This document shows positions 13,989 to 21,745 of a stretch of DNA of 34,573 bases, in pieces. Made by a program: the position numbers and the translations under genes. The notes below the pieces were generated by a model that was not told the DNA's origin, made no database searches, and saw nothing but the letters and a program-made list of their open reading frames with translations. Origin of the DNA: Fibrobacter sp. (GTDB lineage: Bacteria; Fibrobacterota; Fibrobacteria; Fibrobacterales; Fibrobacteraceae). The stretch is taken from positions 1 through 34,573 of the forward strand of contig JAILDK010000083.1 in assembly GCA_024689485.1 (NCBI GenBank), in the 5' to 3' direction. The first letter of the stretch is position 1. Every line of letters begins with the position of its first letter.

Positions 13989-14690
13989 ATGAAATCACCT
14001 GATACCCGTTTTTATGTTCCTGAGCTTTCCACAGGCATCCTTTCCCTTTCGGACGAAGAAAGCGCCCACGCGATTCGCGTTTGTCGCGCCCGCCCGGGAG
14101 ATGTTTTGAACTTGACCGACGGAAAGGGACACTTTGCCAAAGGCATCGTGGAAAAGGCGGACTCGAGAGACTGCCAGGTGAAAATCGAAACGCTCGAAAC
14201 TTCCGACCGTGCAAAGCCGAAGCTGCACCTGGGACTCGCCTGCCTCAAGGACGACGCAAACGAAGAAGTCGCCCTGCACGTGAGCGAAATGGAAGTCGGA
14301 AGCATAACGCTTTTGCGCACGGAACATTCCGAAGAACCGAAAGATTCCAATTTGCAGAAAGTCGTCCGCCGTTGCGAACTCAAGGCGCTTGTCAGCTTAA
14401 AGCAGTCGTTAAAGGCTTGGCTCACCGAAATCCGCGGCCCGATTCCGTTTGAAGAATGGTTAAAGGCTTATGACGGCGACATTATCCTCTGCGACATGGA
14501 CGGCGAAGATTCCCTTGGCGAAATCACAAAGGATACGACGCTTCTCGTTGGACCGGAAGGCGGATTTTCTCCCAAGGAAATTGAAGAAATCAAGGCTTAT
14601 TCCCGTGGCGAAGTCAAGCTTTTGAAGCTCGGAAAGACCCGTTTACGTGCGCGGACCGCTGCCATCGTGGGCATCGGAAAGATGGTCTAA
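13989..14690 (+). CDS. rsmE: 16S rRNA (uracil1498-N3)-methyltransferase
   Basis: 233 residues, typical length. RsmE methylates U1498 of 16S rRNA with S-adenosylmethionine. An N-terminal PUA-like domain (RFYVPEL; HAIRVCRARPGDVLNLTDGK) precedes a SPOUT domain. Signatures are KVVRRCELKALVSLKQSLK (about residues 124-142), the cofactor loop LLVGPEGGFSPKEIE (185-199) and the trefoil knot LLKLGKTRLRARTAAI (211-226). The usual ILRTETA ending is here RLRARTAAI, a mild deviation. The gene converges on rnhB with 7 bp between stop codons and no terminator. Confidence 0.92.
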   Translation: MKSPDTRFYVPELSTGILSLSDEESAHAIRVCRARPGDVLNLTDGKGHFAKGIVEKADSRDCQVKIETLETSDRAKPKLHLGLACLKDDANEEVALHVSEMEVGSITLLRTEHSEEPKDSNLQKVVRRCELKALVSLKQSLKAWLTEIRGPIPFEEWLKAYDGDIILCDMDGEDSLGEITKDTTLLVGPEGGFSPKEIEEIKAYSRGEVKLLKLGKTRLRARTAAIVGIGKMV

Positions 14691-14697
14691 ATTCAAA

Positions 14698-15417
14698 TCA
14701 GAACAGTTCTGTCTGCAAGCTTTTCGGGTGAAAGCTCTTGCGGTGTTCCGGCGTCGTGCCGAGTTTGCGAATGCCTTCGAGGTGCGCCTTGGTGCCGTAG
14801 CCCGCGTTCTTTTCAAATGCGTAGCCTGGATATTTGACGGCAAGATCGTCCATGTAGCGGTCACGGTAAACCTTGGCGAGGATCGAGGCAGCGGAAATGC
14901 TTGCGACGCGGCCGTCTCCTTGGATGATCGCAATCTGATTTTCTTCGGGGACGCCGCGGATCTTTAAGTTTCCATCGACCGCGATCAAAAGTTTTGTATT
15001 CTGCGGAAGCTGTCCTTTGACTTCAATCGGGAGTTTTGGTTTTGAAGCTTCAAGGCCCGGGAAGCCGAGAGCGCTTAAAGCGCGACGCATGGCGAGGAAG
15101 TCCGCTTCGAGAATGTTGAATTCGTCGATTTCTTCGGCGCTCGCGCTGGCGATGGCGTAGCAAAGGCATTCCTCTTTAACGGTGTCGAACATGGCTTCGC
15201 GCTTTTTACGGGTGAGCTTTTTCGAATCGTTTAAAGAAGAATCTCCTGTCGGATTTTGGAGGACCGCGGCGCAGACGACGACTGGCCCTGCGAGAGGTCC
15301 GCGGCCCACTTCATCGATGCCGATGATGCAGACATTCGGATAGTTTGTGCGCAGTGCGATTTCCCCTTCGATTGGGGACGTCGTGTTTTCCAAAAATTCC
15401 GGCAGTTTGAATTTCAT
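14698..15417 (-). CDS. rnhB: Ribonuclease HII
   Basis: 239 residues. It cuts the RNA strand of RNA-DNA hybrids and single ribonucleotides in DNA. The catalytic motif IIGIDEVGRGPLAGPVVV (about residues 31-48) holds the Asp-Glu pair; further family blocks are LNDSKKLTRKKREA, AVDGNLKIRG and QGDGRVASISAASILAKVYR, giving the other acidic residues, and KNAGYGTKAHLEGIR near the end. A stretch of about 30 residues after ALGFPGLEASK is longer than in E. coli RnhB. It starts 6 nt after the purN stop, so both are probably co-transcribed. Confidence 0.95.
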   Translation of the reverse strand: MKFKLPEFLENTTSPIEGEIALRTNYPNVCIIGIDEVGRGPLAGPVVVCAAVLQNPTGDSSLNDSKKLTRKKREAMFDTVKEECLCYAIASASAEEIDEFNILEADFLAMRRALSALGFPGLEASKPKLPIEVKGQLPQNTKLLIAVDGNLKIRGVPEENQIAIIQGDGRVASISAASILAKVYRDRYMDDLAVKYPGYAFEKNAGYGTKAHLEGIRKLGTTPEHRKSFHPKSLQTELF

Positions 15418-15423
15418 CGTGTT

Positions 15424-16008
15424 TTACAAAGACTGGGCGTAGTCGCGAAGCGTCTTCCAAAAGAGCGCGTGTTCCTGCACCAAAACGCGAGCGGCGAGAT
15501 CTTCCGCGCTGTCCGTTTCGAGGACCGGCACCTTCGACTGTGCGAGCGTTCTTCCGCTGTCGATTTCACTGGTCACCAGGTGAATGGTCGGGCCGCTTTC
15601 CTTTTCGCCAGCCGCGATGACCGCCTGATGCACGCGGATACCGTAAAAGCCTTTACCGCCGTATTTCGGGAGCAGTGCCGGATGCACGTTCAGAACGCGA
15701 TCCTTCATTTTATCGAGGAATGTATCCGGAATCTTTTTCATGTAACCGCAAAGGGCGACGAGATCGACCGGATGTTCTTCCAAAACCTTCAACAGCGCCT
15801 GTTCGTAATCCGCTTCGTTCGGATGCGTCTTCGACGAAATGTGATACACCGGAATTCCGTGTTCCTTGGCACTCTGTGCCGCACCGCAATCCGCATTGTT
15901 CACAATCAAAAATTCACAGGAACCGCCTAAAGTTCCATCTTCCGCATGGGAAAGGAGGGAGCGGAAATTACTGCCGCCACCCGAAGCAAATGCACCAAAT
16001 CTAAACAT
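15424..16008 (-). CDS. purN: Phosphoribosylglycinamide formyltransferase
   Basis: 194 residues. PurN transfers a formyl group from 10-formyl-tetrahydrofolate to GAR, the third step of purine synthesis. FGAFASGGGSNFRSLL is the substrate phosphate loop. Catalytic residues correspond to Asn107 and His109 (VLNVHPALLPKYGGKGFYG) and Asp150 (TSEIDSGRTLAQ). The ATG at 16008 is preceded by TATTTTTGGCGC with no Shine-Dalgarno, so translation from a leaderless mRNA is likely. It is first in a two-gene unit with rnhB and diverges from the GH116 gene. Confidence 0.95.
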   Translation of the reverse strand: MFRFGAFASGGGSNFRSLLSHAEDGTLGGSCEFLIVNNADCGAAQSAKEHGIPVYHISSKTHPNEADYEQALLKVLEEHPVDLVALCGYMKKIPDTFLDKMKDRVLNVHPALLPKYGGKGFYGIRVHQAVIAAGEKESGPTIHLVTSEIDSGRTLAQSKVPVLETDSAEDLAARVLVQEHALFWKTLRDYAQSL

Positions 16009-16012
16009 GCGC

Positions 16013-16020
16013 CAAAAATA
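16013..16020 (-). promoter_or_regulatory. TATTTTTG box before purN
   Basis: On the minus strand TATTTTTG is followed by GCGC and the ATG. It is identical to the octamer before rsmE and equally placed, 4 nt from the start codon. Confidence 0.5.
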
Positions 16021-16074
16021 ACTTTTCTAAATTAAATGCGAAGTAAAATATCAACAACCATAGGACATCTCCTC

Positions 16075-19000
16075 ATGACATTTGATAAATATCTCGAATC
16101 CGCCAAGTTGCACGGCAACGTGAAAGACTTGATGACCAAGGGTCTCGCCGTGGAATTCATTCAGCCGTGGTACACCCCGCTCACCACGACTCCGGCAACG
16201 ACGGGCATTGCCGTCGGCGGCATCGGCAGCACATACACCGTGACTCCGGCCGGTACGACTCCGGTGACGGGCCTGATTCCGGGCGTCCAAGTTCGCACGG
16301 AAGACCCGAACGATATGCGCTTGCAGAACGTTTTCTACCGCGAAGCCGTGATCGACAAGAAGGCTCCGCTCACCATCCGCAGCTTCTTTGAATTTTCTCG
16401 CAAGAACCAGTTCTACACCTTGAAGGACGCTCAGGGCAACGCTCTGTTCGACTGCAAGAACGAAAAGGAAACCTTGAAGAAGGTCGAAGCCGTTCTCGCC
16501 GACAAGAAGTTCTGGGAAACGAACAAGGACGCTCTCCTCCGCTGGCACACGGAATTCAGCCCGCGCACGCAGGCGATGATCGAAGCCGGCAACACGGTTT
16601 CTCCGGAATTCAACCGCGCCGTTCTCGTCGACTTCTTCGACGGCGAACTCGGTGAAAAGGTCGAAAGCAAGGGCGCTCTCACCGGCGCGTTCGGCGACGA
16701 AGCCGAATTCCTCGGCGAAAAGGGCTACGACGCTCAGAAGATGGACTACACGGCGGAATACCCGCTTTCCCGCACCCAGTATAAGGGTCAGAAGGGCGTC
16801 CAGATTACCCGTTACCAGTACAGCTACGTTCTCCCGAACAACGAACGCATTTCGAGCCTTCCGGTGAGCGCAACCCGTTACGAACTCGTGAACCCGACAA
16901 AGCAGGTCCGCGAAGTGACACTCGTGCAGATGCAGGAAAACTACTGCGGCTACCAGGTTCGCAAGGACCGTGAAAGCGTGCAGGACTCTTCCTTTGTGCT
17001 CGTCCCGGCCGCTCGCGATCCGATGGGCGTCGAATTCAATTCGACACTCGCCGACGGCCGCGTGGTGAAGGGTGTCGAATTCTTCAACAAGAACATCCTT
17101 TCCGAAAGCGACTTCGACGGTTGCATGGGCATTTCCGCTACGTGGAATCCGAAGGACGATGTGAACGTCACCACGAAGCCTCTCTTCTACCGCAACGATC
17201 AGAAGACGGTTCTCGCAGGCGCCCTCCACAGTGGCCGCGTTTCGCAGACCTTCGTCAAGAACGTTTACAGCGGCCGCGAAACCGTCGCTGGTGCAGTCGT
17301 CGCCACGATCCGTTTGAAGCCGAAGGCAAAGGCTACGGTCCAGTTCAACACGGTTCTCGACTTTGCACACATCCGCTTCCACGGTGCACAGGAAACTTTG
17401 AAGAAGTACACCGTCTTCTATCCGGAAGCTTTTGGCCGCGTTCAGGCAATGCTTTCCGAAGCACTGAGCTTTGACGGCGAATTCGAAAAGACCTTTGGCG
17501 AAGCTTACCGTGCACTCGCACCGGAAAAGGCTTTGGCAAAGCTCTTCCCGAAGGACAAGAAGAAGCAGGCGGAATTCCGCTCCCTCGCTCTCAACACGCT
17601 GAGCTTCATTCCAGAAGCGACGGTCTGGGACAAGGACGACAACTTCCTCGTTCGCGAATGCGCGGACTATCCGTTCTTCAACTCTCTCGACGTTTACTTC
17701 TACGGCAGCTTCTCGCTCCTCGCCCTTTTGCCGCGTCTCGATGGCGAAGTGCTGAAGCGTTTTGGCAATGCAATCCTCGCCGAAGACATGACCCGTCGTC
17801 GTCACCACGAATATGTGAACCATCCGTTCGCAGACCTTCCGCAGGCAAAGCTCGAAGGTCCTCTCGCCGTGACCGGTGCTGTGATTCACGACCTCGGAAG
17901 CCCGTTCGTTCCGCATGCCGACGCCTATGACTGGCACAACGTGAAGGAATGGAAGGACCTCGCTCCGAAGTATGTGTTGATGGTTCTCCGTCATTACAAG
18001 TTCACCGGTGAAAAGGCCGTTGTGGACGCTTGCAAGGACGCCGTCTACGCCAGCATGGAATATCTGGAAAAGATGGTCGCCGAAGGCGAAAACTTCCCGC
18101 TCACCCACGGTACGGACGACACGTTCGACAACCTTTCTTCGAACGGCATTTCCGTTTACTGTGGTTCCCTCTGGATCGCCGGTCTCCGCGCAGCAGCCAA
18201 GATCGCCGAACTCGAAGGCGACTCCGCACGTGCCCTCGACTGGAACAAGAAGGCTGACGAAGCCGAAGCCGAATTCCACGCCGCCCTCTGGGACGAAAAC
18301 GAAGGCTACTTCCACTTCTTCGCCACTCCGATCGAAGCGAAGGATGTGAACTTCGAAAACTTCGACAAGGTCGTGGAAGCTCTCGCCGACCTCCTTCCGC
18401 TTTCCGGCACGGATACGCAGAAGCTCCGCGAACTCAACGACTGGCTCGACTTCAGCGAAATTCCGGAAGAAGAAGAACTTTCGAAGCTCGAACTCCGCAA
18501 GTGGAAGAAGACCTGGCTCTACAGCACCGCTCCGGAAGCCTTCACGGATTCCTTCAAGGCCAAGATCGATCTCGATTCCGACGACGTCTTCGCCGACTCG
18601 ATGCTCGCCGACACCTACCTCCGTCTCCTCGACTTGAAGCCGATTACCGACGAAGAAAAGGGCGCACGTACTCTCGACCGCATCTTCAAGACGAACTACA
18701 AGAAGAATTCCCCGCTGCTCGGTGCCGCAAACCTGGTTCACAAGGACGGTTCCCCGCTCGACGAATTCAACTTCCAGGCTCATGACGTTTGGATCGGTAT
18801 TCAGTACAGCATCGCGAGCGGCCTCATTCTGCACAAGAACTTCGACGAAGCCCGCGACATCGTGGAAAGCATGGTCCAGAACCTTTACGAAGAAGCGAAG
18901 ATTCCGTTCGCTGCACCGGAAGGCTTCAACGGTTCCTGCCGTCTCCACGAAGACACGCTCGAAAAGGCTGGCGTTTCTGCATCCGCAGCCAAGACGCTCA

Positions 19001-19230
19001 TCGCCGAACTCGTGAAGAAGAAGGCTCTTCTCCCGGATCAGCGCATCGCTCCGACTCTCACGACGAACCTCGCTTCGTTCAAGAAGTCTTACGGCGCACT
19101 CGCCAAGAAGGCGAAGATTTCGGAAGAAGATCTGTTCACGCTGCTCCACAGCACGGCACTCAAGTACACGGCCGGTAAATATTTCCGTCCGGGCATGGTG
19201 TTCGCCCTGTTCGACGCTCTGAACAAGTAA
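16075..19230 (+). CDS. GH116-type (non-lysosomal glucosylceramidase-like) cytosolic glycosidase
   Basis: 1051 residues without signal peptide or membrane helix. The N-terminal part has the GH116 hallmark GIAVGGIGSTY; the C-terminal (alpha/alpha)6 barrel has FLVRECADYPFF, NSLDVYFYGSFSLLAL (putative nucleophile about Glu528) and GTDDTFDNLSSNGISVYCGS (putative acid about Asp682), then FQAHDVWIGIQYSIASGLIL, all aligning by eye with GBA2-type enzymes. Known members split beta-glucosides or beta-xylosides; bacterial sphingolipid substrates are unlikely here. I infer hydrolysis of imported oligosaccharides. ATG at 16075 is preferred, with AGGA 9 nt upstream; an ATG at 16036 would leave only 27 bp to purN. 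Codons are strongly biased (AAG, GAA, CTC), as in ilvD and icd, suggesting high expression. The protein is longer than most bacterial GH116 enzymes. Confidence 0.72.
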   Translation: MTFDKYLESAKLHGNVKDLMTKGLAVEFIQPWYTPLTTTPATTGIAVGGIGSTYTVTPAGTTPVTGLIPGVQVRTEDPNDMRLQNVFYREAVIDKKAPLTIRSFFEFSRKNQFYTLKDAQGNALFDCKNEKETLKKVEAVLADKKFWETNKDALLRWHTEFSPRTQAMIEAGNTVSPEFNRAVLVDFFDGELGEKVESKGALTGAFGDEAEFLGEKGYDAQKMDYTAEYPLSRTQYKGQKGVQITRYQYSYVLPNNERISSLPVSATRYELVNPTKQVREVTLVQMQENYCGYQVRKDRESVQDSSFVLVPAARDPMGVEFNSTLADGRVVKGVEFFNKNILSESDFDGCMGISATWNPKDDVNVTTKPLFYRNDQKTVLAGALHSGRVSQTFVKNVYSGRETVAGAVVATIRLKPKAKATVQFNTVLDFAHIRFHGAQETLKKYTVFYPEAFGRVQAMLSEALSFDGEFEKTFGEAYRALAPEKALAKLFPKDKKKQAEFRSLALNTLSFIPEATVWDKDDNFLVRECADYPFFNSLDVYFYGSFSLLALLPRLDGEVLKRFGNAILAEDMTRRRHHEYVNHPFADLPQAKLEGPLAVTGAVIHDLGSPFVPHADAYDWHNVKEWKDLAPKYVLMVLRHYKFTGEKAVVDACKDAVYASMEYLEKMVAEGENFPLTHGTDDTFDNLSSNGISVYCGSLWIAGLRAAAKIAELEGDSARALDWNKKADEAEAEFHAALWDENEGYFHFFATPIEAKDVNFENFDKVVEALADLLPLSGTDTQKLRELNDWLDFSEIPEEEELSKLELRKWKKTWLYSTAPEAFTDSFKAKIDLDSDDVFADSMLADTYLRLLDLKPITDEEKGARTLDRIFKTNYKKNSPLLGAANLVHKDGSPLDEFNFQAHDVWIGIQYSIASGLILHKNFDEARDIVESMVQNLYEEAKIPFAAPEGFNGSCRLHEDTLEKAGVSASAAKTLIAELVKKKALLPDQRIAPTLTTNLASFKKSYGALAKKAKISEEDLFTLLHSTALKYTAGKYFRPGMVFALFDALNK

Positions 19231-19248
19231 TTCGGAACTGCGAAATTC

Positions 19249-19278
19249 AAAAGCCTCCCCGAACGGGGAGGCTTTTTT
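19249..19278. terminator. Strong bidirectional terminator between GH116 and PP2C genes
   Basis: AAAAGCCTCCCC (19249-19260) and GGGGAGGCTTTT (19265-19276) pair perfectly over 12 bp with a GAAC loop, with T-runs on both strands. Confidence 0.92.
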
Positions 19279-19327
19279 GTTGTTCAAAAATTCAGAAGGA
19301 TCGTCGCGTTCAAAAACTTGTACAGTT

Positions 19328-21229
19328 TTAGAACTTCATCACGAGAATCGTGATATCGTCTGCCTGCGGTGCACCGTGGGCAAAGGATTTGAGTTCATCG
19401 AGGAGCGCCAAGCGGATTTCGTCTGCAGAGAGCGCCTGGTACTTTTCGACGAAAGCCTTCAAGCGTTCGAGTCCGAACATTTCGCGTTTATCGTTTGCCG
19501 TTTCCGTCACACCGTCCGTGTACAGCAAAACGGTGTCGCCCGGTTTCACGATCAGGGACTTTTCACGAATGATCTTGCTGTTGTCATCGACCATGCCGAG
19601 CGCAATGCCGCCGCTCTTGATGGTATCCAACGTGTTATCCGCCTTCTTAAAATGCAGAATGTGTTCGTGACCGCAGCTCGTGTAATGCAAAGCCTTGGAG
19701 CGCGGATTCCATTCAAAGAAGAGAAGCGATGCAAACATCGTTTCGGAAATGTGCCCCGCCAAGTCTGAATTCACACGCACGAGGGCGCGGTAGGAATTCA
19801 CAAAGTAACGGCATTCCGCATGCAAGAAGGCGTATAGCGAAGTCATCACCATGCCCGCCGGAACGCCTTTACCCGAGACGTCACCGATGACTATGCCCAG
19901 GTTTCCATTCGGCAAATCCAAAAAGTCGAAGTAGTCGCCTCCGATTTCCTTGGCCGGAGTCATCGAACCCGCCAAAGAAATCCCGTCGAATTTTGGAATC
20001 TTGTGCGGCAAAAGCCCCGACTGAATGTGGAAGCCGAGCTGCAGTTCCGCCTGGGTTCGCGCCTGGTTCTGACGTTCCATCACGGCTTCGTTCGCCTTGA
20101 GAATCATCGTGGCGTAGTGGGCAAAATTCTGCACCAGGTAGTAATCACTTTCGGTGAAGTAACGTTCGTAAAGCTTGTTTTCGACGACAAGAACGCCGAG
20201 CAGCTGCTGGTTAAAGTTCAGCGGTTCAAGGATCAGCGAGCGGATGTTCGCGGCGCGGCTTCCGAGAGAAAGGATTCTACCGTCCTGACTTGCGAAAGGC
20301 ACATACGTTCCGATGCGAGACATGCCGCATTCCCAGACGATGTTATCGTGTTCGCTGATGTTCTGCGAAAGAGCGATTTCCTTGAGCGTTTCCACATGGG
20401 TAAAGCTCATTTCGTTTCCGCGGACAAGCGGGAAGAAGACGCCGTAAATGTCCGAGCAGCGGAAGAGCTGTTCCTTTTCGTCCCAGATGTAAATGGCGGC
20501 GGATTTTGCTTCGATGCCCTGGGCGAGGTTCGTGAGGAAGTTCTGCAAGGATTCGTGCAAATCCGAGAAGTCGTTCACGGTTTCGCCCATCTTTGTCACA
20601 ATCTTGTGATTCACCTTGCGTTCTTCGTCATGCGCCACGATCATGCGGTCCTTGTGCGCAATCCAGTTGCGGTAACGGCACATGAACACGTAGCCAATTT
20701 GGGCAATGAAGAACAAGCGGAACGGAGGCAACACGAGGAAGGTACTCATGATGAAGAAGTAGAAGACGAGATGGACTCGCATCTTCGGATAGTACGACAT
20801 CGACGTGTACAGGCGGTCAAAGTAGAAGACGACCAAGGCCCCGATGATCAGCGGAATCAAAAATACCGGCGGACGCAGAATGTGGAAGCAAATGACATTG
20901 CTCACGATATAGATCAAGAACGCCACAATCGACCGCACCCGGTAAGCCTTCCGGATCGGTTCCACCGCTTTACGGTTTTCTTCCCGAATGAACAGGAACA
21001 TGAAGGAGAGCATCATGAAGATGTCGCCAATCGGATTCATCGTCCAAAGGACCGGATGATCCCCCATAAAACGGGTAAACACACTGTTCCACAAAACCAT
21101 GAAGCACGCAAAGGCAAGCCACGGCATCTGTCGGGCGGCCGGACGTTTTCCATGCAACTCGACGAGCATCATGAAAAGCGGGAACGCCGAGAGCAGCGGA
21201 ATCAGCGAAAGTAGGATATTATAAATCAC
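19328..21229 (-). CDS. Membrane sensor PP2C (SpoIIE/RsbU-type) serine phosphatase with GAF domain
   Basis: 633 residues. Residues 1-205 hold about seven hydrophobic helices; about 225-385 look like a GAF domain (LTNLAQGIEAKSAAIYIWDE; GVLVVENKLYERYFTESDYY); the linker ARTQAELQLGFHIQSGLLPH is typical before SpoIIE domains. The phosphatase (about 420-633) keeps the metal ligands: AKEIGGDYFDFL, VIGDVSGKGVPAGMVM, LLYTDGVTET and GAPQADDITILVMKF. Such enzymes dephosphorylate anti-anti-sigma (STAS) proteins in partner-switching pathways; no kinase or antagonist gene is in view. GTG at 21229 overlaps the HD gene stop by 4 nt (GTGA), so its translation is probably coupled. Confidence 0.9.
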   Translation of the reverse strand: MIYNILLSLIPLLSAFPLFMMLVELHGKRPAARQMPWLAFACFMVLWNSVFTRFMGDHPVLWTMNPIGDIFMMLSFMFLFIREENRKAVEPIRKAYRVRSIVAFLIYIVSNVICFHILRPPVFLIPLIIGALVVFYFDRLYTSMSYYPKMRVHLVFYFFIMSTFLVLPPFRLFFIAQIGYVFMCRYRNWIAHKDRMIVAHDEERKVNHKIVTKMGETVNDFSDLHESLQNFLTNLAQGIEAKSAAIYIWDEKEQLFRCSDIYGVFFPLVRGNEMSFTHVETLKEIALSQNISEHDNIVWECGMSRIGTYVPFASQDGRILSLGSRAANIRSLILEPLNFNQQLLGVLVVENKLYERYFTESDYYLVQNFAHYATMILKANEAVMERQNQARTQAELQLGFHIQSGLLPHKIPKFDGISLAGSMTPAKEIGGDYFDFLDLPNGNLGIVIGDVSGKGVPAGMVMTSLYAFLHAECRYFVNSYRALVRVNSDLAGHISETMFASLLFFEWNPRSKALHYTSCGHEHILHFKKADNTLDTIKSGGIALGMVDDNSKIIREKSLIVKPGDTVLLYTDGVTETANDKREMFGLERLKAFVEKYQALSADEIRLALLDELKSFAHGAPQADDITILVMKF

Positions 21230-21744
21230 TTGGGAAAAATAATAAAGGATTCGGTTCTAAGCCAATCCCGATGTTTTTCAATGGGAATTTTCTGCAACTT
21301 CGCGGCGAGTTTCTTGCCGAAGTCCGTTGCCATTCTGTCTGGATCCGGGACAATCTGGACACGTCCCAGGTCTAAACGGTCGGCGTCATAACAGGAATCG
21401 ATCGTCGGATCGCCCGAAGCCGGTTCGACCGTATGCATTCGGCAGGCGTGCAAAAGTTTTTCAAAGCGTTCGTCGTCGAGCTGAAAAAGTTTGCCACGGA
21501 GTTCTTCGGCATACGCGGCTCCACGGGGACCGTGTTCTTCGTCGTAGCCGTCGTGCACACGTTTCGAATCATGGAAAAGGGAGAAGAGCCGCACGACCGT
21601 TTCGTCGGCGTGCGTCTTTTTCGCGAGCAAGAGTCCATTGAATTCCACCTGATGCCAATGTTCAAGCCCGTGTACGGACTTTCTGTCGAACAGGCGGTTT
21701 TCGTAGATGAACTCTTCGAGAGCGGCGAAGTCAATCTCTTCCAT
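21226..21744 (-). CDS. HD-domain phosphohydrolase family protein
   Basis: 172 residues. HGLEHWHQVE gives the first His, LFSLFHDSKRVHDGYDEEHG the His-Asp pair, ACRMHTVE a further His, and SCYDADRLDLGRV the last Asp, so the metal site appears complete. HD proteins of this size cleave phosphate esters of nucleotides or similar molecules; the substrate is unknown. It starts 1 nt after the mutS stop and overlaps the next gene by 4 nt, so it is the third gene of scpB-mutS-HD-PP2C. Confidence 0.82.
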   Translation of the reverse strand: MEEIDFAALEEFIYENRLFDRKSVHGLEHWHQVEFNGLLLAKKTHADETVVRLFSLFHDSKRVHDGYDEEHGPRGAAYAEELRGKLFQLDDERFEKLLHACRMHTVEPASGDPTIDSCYDADRLDLGRVQIVPDPDRMATDFGKKLAAKLQKIPIEKHRDWLRTESFIIFPK

Positions 21745-21745
21745 C

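Noticed and set aside
16036-16074. Earlier ATG for the GH116 gene at 16036
   Set aside because: It lies 2 nt after a TAAATT box and only 27 bp from the purN start; the 13 extra residues fit no family start, while 16075 has AGGA upstream.
16051-19287. Open frame of more than 1000 codons antisense to the GH116 gene, with similar long ones opposite icd, ilvD and SulP
   Set aside because: They mirror the strong codon bias of the sense genes, which removes antisense stops. Composition is odd (Glu/Val/Arg/His-rich), with no recognisable domain, while the sense frames have clear families.
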